Notes: generated by a model not told the origin, from the letters alone. A DNA stretch of 64,000 nucleotides from VRUE01 sp963728365 (GCA_963728365.1 CAVSJI010000001.1:1736001-1800000), one strand, 5' to 3'. Shown: positions 38,623-46,681, counted from the first letter of the stretch. Translations and numbers: made by a program.

Positions 38623-38724
38623 CTGAGCGTGTGTGAACAAGCAGATCAAGGACGCAGGGAGCGCGGCGTGCTCTGCACGCGAGCGACCGAGGACGCCGAT
38701 ATGCGCAGCTTCACACACGCTCAG
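38623..38724. repeat. Family D palindromic element, copy D1
   Basis: Perfect 15-bp arms (38623-38637 and 38710-38724) enclose a core containing AGGACGCAGGGAGCG, CGTGCTCTGC and GAGGACGCCG, also found near 54190. The right arm includes the TGA stop of the L,D-transpeptidase gene. The element lies between that stop and the pyrE start. Confidence 0.85.
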
Positions 38725-39683
38725 AAGACGAAGATCGACTCGCCGTAGTGCAGCTGTTCGTAGATGCGCGGCTGGTCGGCGATGAAGGTGCGGACGCAGC
38801 CGTGGCTGGCGGCGTAGGTCGGCACTTCGGCGTAGCCGTGGACGGCGTACCCGTCATGCCAGTAGAAGGAGTAGTACATGCCCTCCGCGTTGTAGCCCGG
38901 TTCCTGGCGGTAGAAGCTGTAGTGGCCGGTCACGGTCGGGGTCGACGGCTTGCCGGTGGAGACGGGGTAGATCGCAAACGGCTTGCTGCCCTTGCTGAGC
39001 ACCAGGACTTGCTTGTCGAGCGGCACTTCGGCGTGCTCGCCCGCCGCGGGGTAGCGCACCCGGTAGCCGCCGCGTCCCTCGAAGACGGCCGCGACCAGGC
39101 CCTTTCCAGCTCGCTCGGTGCGGGCCATGCCGTTGACCTTGCGGTAGGCGAGCACCTCGCGGCCGCTGCGCCCGTCGAAGCAGCGCCCGCCGCCGGATGC
39201 GTAGCCGAGCTTCGCCATCGCCTTCTTGAAGCCCTTGACCACCGGGTCGCACTGACCCGGGTGCAGCGCCGGGTAGCTGACCTTCCAGCTCTTGCGCACG
39301 GTGCTGTCGCCGCCCAGCGCCGCGGTCGCCACGTGCTTCGCCGAAGCCGCGTACTTTCCGCCCTGGCGAATCAGGATCGCGGCGCGGAATTTCCCGTTCC
39401 CGCCCTTGCCCTTCTGCAGGGCGACGTTGCGGGTCAGCAGCTTGCGGCCGTCGCGATAGAAGGTGACGGCGACGTGCTGGCCCGCGACGAAAGGCGTCAC
39501 GGTCCCAACCACCGCGGCCTTGCTCAGAATCCGCGCCCGGCCGTGCTTCAAGTCCGGCTTGATCCTCACCGTCGCCGCCGGCGGCCCGCTCGGCTTCTCC
39601 GCCGGCATCTGCGCCGCCACCGCAGCCGGAGCCGAGACGAGCAGCGCCAGCAGTCCGGCGACGAGAGCAAAAAGGCGCAACAC
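38721..39683 (-). CDS. L,D-transpeptidase (YkuD domain) with peptidoglycan-binding-like region
   Basis: This 320-residue exported protein has a signal peptide (LFALVAGLLALLVSAPAAVAA). An Ig-like region spans about 40-140, a peptidoglycan-binding-like helical segment about 145-200, and a YkuD domain follows. The catalytic motif is complete: HGYAEVPTYAASHGCVR with the nucleophile Cys near residue 299. It should form 3-3 cross-links in peptidoglycan or attach proteins. The GTG start lies 7 nt after a TAGGAT box. Its stop codon sits in the arm of element D1. Confidence 0.9.
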   Translation of the reverse strand: MLRLFALVAGLLALLVSAPAAVAAQMPAEKPSGPPAATVRIKPDLKHGRARILSKAAVVGTVTPFVAGQHVAVTFYRDGRKLLTRNVALQKGKGGNGKFRAAILIRQGGKYAASAKHVATAALGGDSTVRKSWKVSYPALHPGQCDPVVKGFKKAMAKLGYASGGGRCFDGRSGREVLAYRKVNGMARTERAGKGLVAAVFEGRGGYRVRYPAAGEHAEVPLDKQVLVLSKGSKPFAIYPVSTGKPSTPTVTGHYSFYRQEPGYNAEGMYYSFYWHDGYAVHGYAEVPTYAASHGCVRTFIADQPRIYEQLHYGESIFVF

Positions 39684-39690
39684 CAGCGAA

Positions 39691-39696
39691 ATCCTA
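39691..39696 (-). promoter_or_regulatory. Leaderless-type -10 box (TAGGAT) for L,D-transpeptidase
   Basis: On the minus strand TAGGAT ends 7 nt before the GTG start. It overlaps the stop codon of the upstream CPBP gene, so the promoter lies partly inside that gene. Confidence 0.5.
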
Positions 39697-40413
39697 CTGT
39701 CCGAGCAGGGCGACCGAGTTGTTCAGCACGTGCAGCAGGATCCCCGGAACGATCGATTCAGTCTTCTCGTAAAGCAGGGCGAGGACGAAGCCGAAGAAGA
39801 TCAGCGGCGGCACGGCGCTGATGCCCGTCGTCGCGTGCAGGCCGCCGAAGATCAGAGCGCTGAGGAGCGCCGCCGCGACCCGCGGCAGCCGCTCGCGCAA
39901 ACCGCCGAAGAGAAAGCCCCGAAAGCAGGTCTCCTCGCAGATCGGGGCGGCTATTGCGATGAGCAGCACCTGCACGGCGACCGGCCCAAGATCCTCGGCG
40001 ATGTCCTTCTGCTGCGGTTCGCCGAAGGCAGCCGCATAGACGATCGCGAAGGCGAGGTACGCGGCAATCGCCGCGAACATCCAACCGACGGCCGAGAGCC
40101 GAAAGTGCCTAAGCCCAAGCCGCGCAAGCGCCTCCCGCGGCGTAGCGCCCCGCCAAGTCGCAATTGCGACCGGAACCAGGAAGAACGCGACCTCCGCCGC
40201 AAACTGTGCGGCAGCGTTCCCCGCATTCGTCAATTCCCCGTGCCCGTTACCCCCGAGGATCGCCGCCGGCAAGGCAAGTAGGACCCCGGACCCCAAAGCA
40301 AGCAACACTCCGAGGACTGCCGCAACCGGCCCCCAATTCGAATACGGAAAGGCCGTCGGTGACCCCTCCCGGCGGCTTGTACTTTTTTCGGGCAACCCCC
40401 CGGGCGCCAGCAA
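39694..40413 (-). CDS. CPBP-family intramembrane metalloprotease
   Basis: This is a membrane protein with about seven helices. The catalytic motifs EETCFRGFLFGGLRERL (Glu-Glu-X3-Arg) and FGGLHATTG, plus a late LLHVLNNSVALLG, define the CPBP (Abi/CAAX-like) family. Substrates are unknown. The N-terminus is uncertain: every start upstream of the first helix (TTG 40413, TTG 40395) lies within element A5, while GTG 40308 would cut into the first helix. The first residues (GLPEKSTSRREGSPTA) are therefore probably encoded by the repeat. Confidence 0.8.
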   Translation of the reverse strand: MLAPGGLPEKSTSRREGSPTAFPYSNWGPVAAVLGVLLALGSGVLLALPAAILGGNGHGELTNAGNAAAQFAAEVAFFLVPVAIATWRGATPREALARLGLRHFRLSAVGWMFAAIAAYLAFAIVYAAAFGEPQQKDIAEDLGPVAVQVLLIAIAAPICEETCFRGFLFGGLRERLPRVAAALLSALIFGGLHATTGISAVPPLIFFGFVLALLYEKTESIVPGILLHVLNNSVALLGQ

Positions 40414-40462
40414 TCAACGCCTCCTTCGAAAAAAGTTGAGCCGGGGGGGGTCACCGACGGCC
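40351..40462. repeat. Family A palindromic element, copy A5
   Basis: Arms of 23 bp (40351-40373 and 40440-40462) match at 22 positions. The core is inverted relative to A1-A4 and belongs to the CTCAAC...CAAGCCG subtype. It lies between divergent genes, covering the probable 5' end of the CPBP gene. Confidence 0.86.
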
Positions 40463-40470
40463 CACCCGCA

Positions 40471-40476
40471 TAGAGT
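40471..40476 (+). promoter_or_regulatory. Leaderless-type -10 box (TAGAGT) for mscS-like gene
   Basis: TAGAGT ends 10 nt before the ATG, 8 bp after the right arm of element A5. AGAG lies within the interval but is a weak ribosome site. Confidence 0.35.
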
Positions 40477-40486
40477 CTCGAGAGCC

Positions 40487-40903
40487 ATGGCCCGCGCAGT
40501 CTCACAGGTCTCCCGCTCGACCAAGACCCGCCTGCGCTTCCTGCGGCGCCTCGTCGTCCTCGTCGTGCTGCTCGTCCTACTGGCGATCGCGCTCAGCCAA
40601 TTCACCGAGCTGAAGCGGCTCGCCACCGGCATCCTCGCTTCGACCGCGGTGCTCGCAGCAATCGTCGGCTTCGCCGCGCAGCACACGATCGCCAACATGG
40701 TCGCCGGGGTGCAGCTCGCCGTCTCGCAGCCGATCAAGATCGGCGACCGCATCTCCTTCGAAGAGGTCAGCGGCCGAGTCACCGATATCACGCTTTCCTA
40801 CACCTACGTCAACCCCGGCGACGGCACCGCGGTGGTGATCCCCAACCAGCTCCTGGTCGAGGGCGTCGTCCACAACCTCTCGACCGAGGACACGCAGGCC
40901 TGA
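40487..40903 (+). CDS. Minimal MscS-type mechanosensitive channel protein
   Basis: This 138-residue protein keeps one membrane helix (LVVLVVLLVLLAIALSQF), the pore-lining helix region (LASTAVLAAIVGFAAQHTIANMVAG) and the MscS beta domain (VSQPIKIGDRISFEEVSGRV, then VVIPNQLLVEGVVHN). The usual N-terminal helices and the C-terminal alpha/beta cage are absent; typical MscS has about 280 residues. The frame is intact, so it is a short form rather than a broken gene. Confidence 0.82.
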   Translation: MARAVSQVSRSTKTRLRFLRRLVVLVVLLVLLAIALSQFTELKRLATGILASTAVLAAIVGFAAQHTIANMVAGVQLAVSQPIKIGDRISFEEVSGRVTDITLSYTYVNPGDGTAVVIPNQLLVEGVVHNLSTEDTQA

Positions 40904-40921
40904 GCCGCAACGGCGCCGAAG

Positions 40922-40927
40922 TACGCT
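40922..40927 (+). promoter_or_regulatory. Leaderless-type -10 box (TACGCT) for PBP gene
   Basis: TACGCT ends 6 nt before the ATG, with no Shine-Dalgarno sequence. Confidence 0.4.
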
Positions 40928-40933
40928 TCGCTC

Positions 40934-43078
40934 ATGGGGCAGCGGACTCGGCGACGCAAGCGGCGGCGCGGCGGACTGCCGGGCAAGGTCCTGCTCGTCG
41001 CCGCGACGCTCTCGGTGACCGTCGCCGTCGCCGCGATCGCGGCGATCTCCTGGGTCTTCAACGTCGCCGCGGACGCCCCCTCGCTCGCCTCCTGCAAGCA
41101 GGTCAGCCAGGCCGCCAACACGGCGATCTACGCCGCCGACGGCACTCGCCTCGGCCTTGTCGCGTCCCGGGAAGCGCGCCAACCGGTCGCCGTCGGGCGC
41201 ATCCCCAAGCGCCTGCAGCTCGCCACCGTGGCGATCGAGGACCAGCGCTTCTACGAGCACGGCGGCGTCGACTACGAGGGGATCCTGCGAGCGGCGCTGA
41301 AGGACCTGGAAGCCGGCCGCGCGGTCGAGGGCGGCTCGACCATCACCCAGCAGCTGGTCCGCAAACTCTGCATCCACAACCCGCAGCGCACCCTCGAACG
41401 CAAGATCGTCGAGGCGCAGCTGGCGATCGAGTACGCCAAGCGGCACTCGCGCCGCGAAATCCTCGACCAGTACCTCAACACCGCCTCCTACGGGACGGTC
41501 GAAGGGGCGACGGCGGTCGGGGTAGGCGCCGCCGCGAAGATCTACTTCTCCAAGCCTGTCTGGAAGCTGAGCCTTCCGCAGGAGGCGCTGCTTGCCGGCC
41601 TGCCCCAGGCACCCACCGACTACAACCCGCTGCTCCACCCGCGGGCGGCGAAGGCGCGCCGCAACCAGGTGCTGGCGAAGATGGCCGACCTCGGCTACGT
41701 CTCGCCGGCCCGGGCGCGGGCGGCGGGCTCGGGCGGGCTCGGCCTCGACGCCGGCGGCGGCTACTTCGCCCACCGCGAGCCGGCCTTCTTCGAATACGTC
41801 GAAAATGAGCTGATCGAACGCTACGGCTCCGCCACGGTGCGAAACGGCGGCCTCAGCGTCTACACGACCCTCGACCTGCCGCTGCAGGAGGTCGCGCTGG
41901 GGACGATGCACGAAACCCTCCCCTACTCGACCGACCCGTCCTCGGCGCTGGTCTCGATCGATCCCGCCAACGGCCGGATCAAGACGATGGCATCGAGCTA
42001 CAGCCCCGGCTATGAGAGCAGTTTCAACCTCGCCGCCCAGGGGCACCGCCAGCCCGGCTCGACCTTCAAGACCTTTGTCCTAACCACCGCGATCAAGCAG
42101 GGCATCGACCCGTACACGACCTACTACACGTCCAAGCCGCTCGATCTGCAGCTGCCCAGGTGGGGGCACTGGGAAGTGCACACCGCAGACGAGGGCTACC
42201 TGGGCCGCGTCAACCTGCAGCAGGCGACGGTCGCCTCGGACAACACCGTCTTCGCCCAGCTCGACCTCGACGTCGGTCCGAAGAAAGTCGCCCAGACAGC
42301 GCACTCTCTGGGAATCGTCAGCCCGCTGGACGGGATCCCGGCCGAGGGCATCGGCGGCCTGCGGGTCGGCGTCTCGCCGCTCGAGATGGCCGACGCCTAC
42401 GCGACCCTGGCGGCGGGCGGCATCCGCCACGACCCGGTGGCGATCGAGCGGGTCGTCTTCCCCGGCGGTCGCACCGAGCGGCCCGGTCGCACGCCGCCCC
42501 GCCGCGTCGTCTCCGAAGCGGTCGCCTACGAGGTGACGCGGCTGCTGCACGACAACATCACCGAAGGCACCGGCACCGCCGCCTACACCGGCTGCTCCGG
42601 GCAGGCTGGGAAGACGGGCACCACCGACCGCGCGACCGACGCCTGGTTCTCCGGCTACCAGCCGAACCTGGCGACCGCGGTCTGGGTCGGCTACCCGCAG
42701 TCCAACGCGATCGAAATGACCAGCGTGCACGGAATCACGGTCTACGGCGGCACCTTCCCGGCCGAGATCTGGCACGGCGTTTACAGCGGCGGCGAAGTCC
42801 CCTGCGAGGAATTCGAGAAACCGAAGCACTCGATCGGCTGGGCGCCCTACTTCGGTCGCTTCACAGCCCCAACGCCGCGCGGGCACAGCAAGGGCGTCTA
42901 CGGAGAGGCCGAAGAAGAAGCCGAACGAGCGCGCAAGCTGGGCGAAGAAGCGACCGGCGGCTACAACCCCGACGCCTACGCGCCCGGTGCCGGGCAGAAG
43001 CCAACGCCGCTGCCACCGCCACCAGGGTCGACCGGCGTCGGCGGCGGCGGCGCGGCAACCGAAGCCGGGGGCAAGTAG
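40934..43078 (+). CDS. Bifunctional penicillin-binding protein (class A, GT51 + transpeptidase)
   Basis: This 714-residue peptidoglycan synthase has a basic cytoplasmic start (RTRRRKRRR) and one membrane helix. The glycosyltransferase domain shows VAIEDQRFYEHGGVD and GGSTITQQLVRKL, and the transpeptidase domain shows the nucleophile in QPGSTFKTFVL, the SDN triad (VASDNTVFAQ) and QAGKTGTTDR. The C-terminus is a Pro/Gly-rich linker. It polymerises and cross-links cell wall outside the membrane. Its TAG stop directly abuts, in the same frame, the first codon of the mannosyltransferase gene. Confidence 0.94.
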   Translation: MGQRTRRRKRRRGGLPGKVLLVAATLSVTVAVAAIAAISWVFNVAADAPSLASCKQVSQAANTAIYAADGTRLGLVASREARQPVAVGRIPKRLQLATVAIEDQRFYEHGGVDYEGILRAALKDLEAGRAVEGGSTITQQLVRKLCIHNPQRTLERKIVEAQLAIEYAKRHSRREILDQYLNTASYGTVEGATAVGVGAAAKIYFSKPVWKLSLPQEALLAGLPQAPTDYNPLLHPRAAKARRNQVLAKMADLGYVSPARARAAGSGGLGLDAGGGYFAHREPAFFEYVENELIERYGSATVRNGGLSVYTTLDLPLQEVALGTMHETLPYSTDPSSALVSIDPANGRIKTMASSYSPGYESSFNLAAQGHRQPGSTFKTFVLTTAIKQGIDPYTTYYTSKPLDLQLPRWGHWEVHTADEGYLGRVNLQQATVASDNTVFAQLDLDVGPKKVAQTAHSLGIVSPLDGIPAEGIGGLRVGVSPLEMADAYATLAAGGIRHDPVAIERVVFPGGRTERPGRTPPRRVVSEAVAYEVTRLLHDNITEGTGTAAYTGCSGQAGKTGTTDRATDAWFSGYQPNLATAVWVGYPQSNAIEMTSVHGITVYGGTFPAEIWHGVYSGGEVPCEEFEKPKHSIGWAPYFGRFTAPTPRGHSKGVYGEAEEEAERARKLGEEATGGYNPDAYAPGAGQKPTPLPPPPGSTGVGGGGAATEAGGK

Positions 43079-44221
43079 CTGCGCCTCGCACCGGGGGTCT
43101 CCTACGGCCTGATCTGGGCCGGCTTCGCCGCCTACCTCGCCGCCCTCGCCTGGGCGCCGCGGCTGGGACGCGGCGTCGTCTGGGGCGCGATCGCGGCATG
43201 CGCAGCCGTCTTCGCCTGTCTCCCGCCGCTCCTATCCCACGATGTCTACAGCTACGTCGACTACGCCCGGCTCGGCATCCTCCACGGCCTCGACCCGTAC
43301 GCCCACCCCCCAGCCGCGGCGCCCGCCGACCCGGCCTACGCCCACGTCACCTGGCCCGACACGACGAGCGCCTACGGCCCGCTCTTCACCCTGGCGACCT
43401 ACCCCCTCGCCTGGCTCCCGGTCGGCGCCGCCGTCTACACGCTGAAGGCGTCCGCGGCCTTCGTGGTCGTGGCCACTGCTTGGCTCGTAGCCCGCCTGTC
43501 CCCCGCCCGCGGCATCGACCCCCTGCGCGCCGCCGCGTTCGTAGCCCTCAACCCCCTCGTCCTGGTCCACGTAATCGGCGGCCCCCACAACGACGCCTTC
43601 GCCGTCCTACTGATGACCCTGGGCATTGCCGCCCTACTAACCGCCCGAGCAACCTCAGCCGGCGCCGCCCTGGTGGCGGCGGCGGCCGTCAAGGCCTCAG
43701 CGGCAATAGCAGTCCCCTTCGCCCTCCTCGCCACCCGGGAGCGTGGGCCGACGGGCCGAATTGTCAAGGCATCCTCGACATTTCGGCCCGTCAGCGGCGT
43801 GGTGCTGGGAGGCCTCGCGGCGCTGGCGGCGGTCGGGGTCGCTGCGTGGCTCTCCTTCAGGCGGGACTGGCTACACGCGTTCGCGCTGGCGGGAGAGAAC
43901 CAGGGGCGCACAAGCCACATGAGCCTCCCAATCACTACGGCCCGCCTATCCGGCCTCGACCCCACCGCCGTCCGCGCCACGTTCCTCGCGCTCTACACCG
44001 TTCTCTTGGCCTGGCTACTCCTCTGGACCTGGCGAGGCGCCGACTGGCTCCGAGCCACAGCCTGGGCAACCACCGGCCTCCTCCTCCTCGCAACGTCCTG
44101 GCTCCTCCCCTGGTACCTCCTATGGCCCCTCCCTCTGGCAGCCCTCTCGAGAGACCGCACCCTAAAGCTCCTGCTACTACTCCTGACCGCCTACCAACTA
44201 GGAGCCCGCATCCCCCTGTAG
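43079..44221 (+). CDS. GT-C family polyprenol-phosphate mannosyltransferase-like membrane protein
   Basis: About 380 residues with ten or more membrane helices. The N-terminal loop LLSHDVYSYVDYARLGILHG, then LDPY, carries the Asp expected of GT-C/GT87 mannosyltransferases (MptA/MptB-like), and VIGGPHNDAFAVLLM and WLLPWYLLWPLPLAA follow. These enzymes add mannose to cell-envelope glycans. The family similarity begins at once after the PBP stop, yet there is no ATG, GTG or TTG before 43463, so initiation must be at CTG 43079 or another rare codon, or by read-through. An in-frame palindrome lies at 43750-43792. Confidence 0.75.
   Translation: MRLAPGVSYGLIWAGFAAYLAALAWAPRLGRGVVWGAIAACAAVFACLPPLLSHDVYSYVDYARLGILHGLDPYAHPPAAAPADPAYAHVTWPDTTSAYGPLFTLATYPLAWLPVGAAVYTLKASAAFVVVATAWLVARLSPARGIDPLRAAAFVALNPLVLVHVIGGPHNDAFAVLLMTLGIAALLTARATSAGAALVAAAAVKASAAIAVPFALLATRERGPTGRIVKASSTFRPVSGVVLGGLAALAAVGVAAWLSFRRDWLHAFALAGENQGRTSHMSLPITTARLSGLDPTAVRATFLALYTVLLAWLLLWTWRGADWLRATAWATTGLLLLATSWLLPWYLLWPLPLAALSRDRTLKLLLLLLTAYQLGARIPL
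43750..43792. repeat. In-frame palindrome in the mannosyltransferase gene
   Basis: GACGGGCCGAATTGTCAAGG and its near-complement (18 of 20 positions) surround a 3-nt loop. It is locally AT-richer than its surroundings and adds about 14 residues (GRIVKASSTFRPVS) in a loop between membrane helices. Confidence 0.75.
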
Positions 44222-44282
44222 CCCGTCCACCCGCTCAAGCTCCCCGCATCGATGCTGTGGTCGAAGCAGGACCCGGCTTGAG

Positions 44283-44391
44283 GGACGGCGAAGGACACCC
44301 CTCCTCAAAAGACTCTGCAACCCGGCCCCGAAGCCCCGCAAGCGACCCAGCTGCGCGACGGTCTTTTGAGGAGGGGTGTCCTTCGCCGTCC
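44283..44391. repeat. Family B palindromic element, copy B3
   Basis: Perfect 31-bp arms (44283-44313 and 44361-44391) enclose a family B core in inverted orientation (CAGCTGCGCGACGGTCTTTT side conserved). The outer arms (GGACGGCGAAGGACACC) have nothing in common with B1 or B2 yet mirror each other exactly. It lies between convergent genes and may end both transcripts. Confidence 0.87.
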
Positions 44392-44402
44392 TCCCGCCCG
44401 CG

Positions 44403-45461
44403 CTAAACCTCTTCGACCACGGCCTCCGCCTCTTCGGGGCTGGGATGCAGCACCCCGGTGTGAATCGACCACCCCTCGCGCCGCCCCATCGCCGTCACGA
44501 TCCCCACATAGATCACTTCGGCCAGGGTCAACACCCCCCGCACGACGATCGCGATCAGCGAGGCCACCGCGAAGCTGTTGCCCGGCGCGACCACCTTCGC
44601 CGCCCAGGCGAAGGCCGCGTCGCGGATGCCCAGGCCGGCCGGGGCGACCAGGGTCACCAGCGCCGCCGCGTAACCGAACGCCTGGGCCGAGCCGAGAGCG
44701 GCGATGTCGCCCGCGTCGACGTTGCTGACCGAGCGCGCCACGCACCAGATCCCGACCGCCATCACCGCCCAGTAGAAGACGTAGAAGGCGAGCACCCCGA
44801 TCACGCCGCGCATCGGCATCGTCGCCGGCAGCGGCTCGCGGCCGAAGGCGCGCAGGGCGCGGTTGGCGAGCGGCCCGAAGACCCGCGGGTGCAGCAGCGC
44901 GATCGCCAGCCCGATCAGCAGCAGCACGCCCCAGCGCCAGGGCTGCCCCTGGAGGTCGGGGTGGTCGATGATGAAGTAGGCGGAGACGACCAGCGCCGAA
45001 GTCCCCTGGATCGCCTGTTCATAGACGATGCTGGCGACCGTGAGGCGGCGCGGCACACCCGTCCGCTCCGAGAGCAGCACCCTGCCCAGCACGTAGAGCA
45101 CGCTGCCGGGCACGTAGCGCGCCAGCAGCGGCTGACCCCAGGCGACCTGCGCCCGGCCCGCCCCGAGGCGGTAGCCGAGGAAGCGCAGGATCAGGTCCCA
45201 ACCGAGGGCGCTGACCGCAAAGGACGCGGGGAGGATGATCAGCGCCGGAATCAGCCAGACGACGTGGAAGTGGACGCCCTTGTCCTGGATCTCCGACCAC
45301 TGGTTGACGACGGTGAGGACGAGGAAGCCAAAGACGAGCACGGCAATCCCAATCTGGAGCGCGAGCCGCACGCGCTTGCTGCGCGGCGGCTTGGTGCCCA
45401 CCTTGGCCCCGGCCTCGCCGATGCGATGCAGAAGTGGCTGACGGCGATCCACTGGCAGCAC
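44403..45461 (-). CDS. LPG synthase transmembrane-region-like (flippase-type) membrane protein
   Basis: About 352 residues with eight to nine helices. The pattern GQPLLARYVPGSVLYVLGRV and VTLVAPAGLGIRDAAFAWAA matches the membrane domain of lysylphosphatidylglycerol synthase/AglD-like proteins (UPF0104), without a synthase domain. Such proteins are thought to move or modify lipids and isoprenoid glycans, which fits the adjacent mannosyltransferase. GTG 45461 was chosen; longer starts would run into the divergent thiL start. It ends 11 bp from element B3. Confidence 0.8.
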   Translation of the reverse strand: MLPVDRRQPLLHRIGEAGAKVGTKPPRSKRVRLALQIGIAVLVFGFLVLTVVNQWSEIQDKGVHFHVVWLIPALIILPASFAVSALGWDLILRFLGYRLGAGRAQVAWGQPLLARYVPGSVLYVLGRVLLSERTGVPRRLTVASIVYEQAIQGTSALVVSAYFIIDHPDLQGQPWRWGVLLLIGLAIALLHPRVFGPLANRALRAFGREPLPATMPMRGVIGVLAFYVFYWAVMAVGIWCVARSVSNVDAGDIAALGSAQAFGYAAALVTLVAPAGLGIRDAAFAWAAKVVAPGNSFAVASLIAIVVRGVLTLAEVIYVGIVTAMGRREGWSIHTGVLHPSPEEAEAVVEEV

Positions 45462-45493
45462 CTTAGTGACGGCCCGGGAGGGACAATGAGCCG

Positions 45494-46477
45494 ATGGGCG
45501 AGTTCGAGCTGCTGGCGCGGATACGGGAGCGACTACCCGCCCCGGGCGCACGCATGCACCTGGGTAGCGGCGACGACGCCGCGGTCACCCTGCCCGGCGG
45601 CGCCACGGCAACCTCCGTCGACGCGGTGGTCGAGGGTGTCCACTTCCACCGCGACCGGGCGAGCCTCGGCCAGATCGGCCACAAGGCGCTGGCCTCGGCG
45701 CTCTCCGATCTGGCGGCGATGGGTGCCGAGCCCGGCGAGGCCTACGTCACCCTCGGCGTGCCCGCCGACCTCGACGAGGACGGCTGCCTCGAGCTGCTCG
45801 AGGGGATGCTGCCGCTGGCGACGCTCTCGGGCACGGAGATCGCCGGCGGCGATCTGACCCGCGCCGCGGAGCTCTTCCTCGCGATCGCGGTGGTCGGCCA
45901 TGCCCCGAGCCCCGACGCCCTGGTCGCACGCGGCGGCGCCCGCCCAGGCGAGCTGCTCGTCGTCACCGGCGAGCTGGGCGCCGCGGCGGCCGGCCACGAG
46001 CTGGTCGAGCGGCCGGAGCTTCAGGACCTGGTCGGGCCCGGCCACGTCGAAACCCTGCTCGAGCGCCAACTCGAACCCCAACCCCGCCTCGGCGCCGGCC
46101 AAATGCTCGCCCGCGCCGGCGCGACGGCGATGATCGACCTCAGCGACGGGCTCGCCGGCGACGCCGCTCACATCGCCGCGCGCAGCGGCGTGGCCCTGCG
46201 CATCGAGGCCGGCGAGGTGCCGGTCCCCTACGGCCTCGACCGGGTCGCCCTGGTCGCCGACGTCGACCCCTGGAGGCTGATCGCCTGCCGCGGCGAGGAC
46301 TACGAGCTGCTGGCCGCGATTCCGTCGGAGCGGCTGAAGGACGCGCAGGCTGCGGTCCGCGAGGACGAAGGGCTTGCCCTCACCCCGATCGGCGAGGTGC
46401 TCGAGGGAAGCGGCGTAGAGATCAGGCTGCCCGGCGGCCGGCTTCTGGAGCCGGAGGGATTCGACCAGCTGGCGTAG
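45494..46477 (+). CDS. thiL: Thiamine-monophosphate kinase
   Basis: This 327-residue enzyme phosphorylates thiamine monophosphate to the active diphosphate. The family blocks GEFELLARIRERLP, LGSGDDAAVT, SVDAVVEGVHF, KALASALSDLAAMGAEP, GGDLTRA and MIDLSDGLAGDAAHIA are present, along with CRGEDYELLAAIP near the end. It is divergent from the flippase-like gene with about 30 bp between starts. No other thiamine gene or TPP riboswitch is visible. A small antisense gene overlaps its last 56 bp. Confidence 0.94.
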   Translation: MGEFELLARIRERLPAPGARMHLGSGDDAAVTLPGGATATSVDAVVEGVHFHRDRASLGQIGHKALASALSDLAAMGAEPGEAYVTLGVPADLDEDGCLELLEGMLPLATLSGTEIAGGDLTRAAELFLAIAVVGHAPSPDALVARGGARPGELLVVTGELGAAAAGHELVERPELQDLVGPGHVETLLERQLEPQPRLGAGQMLARAGATAMIDLSDGLAGDAAHIAARSGVALRIEAGEVPVPYGLDRVALVADVDPWRLIACRGEDYELLAAIPSERLKDAQAAVREDEGLALTPIGEVLEGSGVEIRLPGGRLLEPEGFDQLA

Positions 46478-46652
46478 CGCCATCGCTGGTCAGCAGCGAG
46501 CGAACGCTGCGCCGTTGCAGCATCGCGGCGGCGACCAGCGCGGGCTCGGGCTTGTAGTGGCCGGAGTCGACCAGGCTCTTCAGCTGTCTGGGCTGCATCC
46601 TGCGGCTCATATCGGCTTTATAGCCAGAGACCTTAGTTCTTGGTACTCGCAC
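46422..46652 (-). CDS. Small FlgM-like protein, convergent overlap with thiL
   Basis: This 76-residue protein has a central block MQPRQLKSLVDSGHYKPEPALVAAAMLQR that resembles the sigma-binding C-terminal helices of anti-sigma-28 factor FlgM. No flagellar genes are in the window, so another role is likely. GTG 46652 is the longest start and ATG 46610 an alternative. The last 19 codons overlap thiL. The start lies 35 bp from the divergent response regulator. Confidence 0.5.
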   Translation of the reverse strand: MRVPRTKVSGYKADMSRRMQPRQLKSLVDSGHYKPEPALVAAAMLQRRSVRSLLTSDGATPAGRIPPAPEAGRRAA

Positions 46653-46675
46653 ATCTGTCCAAGCGAAGCCGCAGA

Positions 46676-46681
46676 TACCCT
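46676..46681 (+). promoter_or_regulatory. Leaderless-type -10 box (TACCCT) for the two-component operon
   Basis: TACCCT ends 6 nt before the response-regulator ATG, with no Shine-Dalgarno sequence. Confidence 0.45.

Noticed and set aside
42160..44406. 748-codon plus-strand frame across the PBP and mannosyltransferase genes
   Set aside because: It is Arg/Pro-rich and out of phase with two genes that carry complete family motifs.
45482..45494. TPP riboswitch before thiL
   Set aside because: The region between divergent starts is only about 30 bp, too short for the fold, and no CUGAGA-type motif is present.
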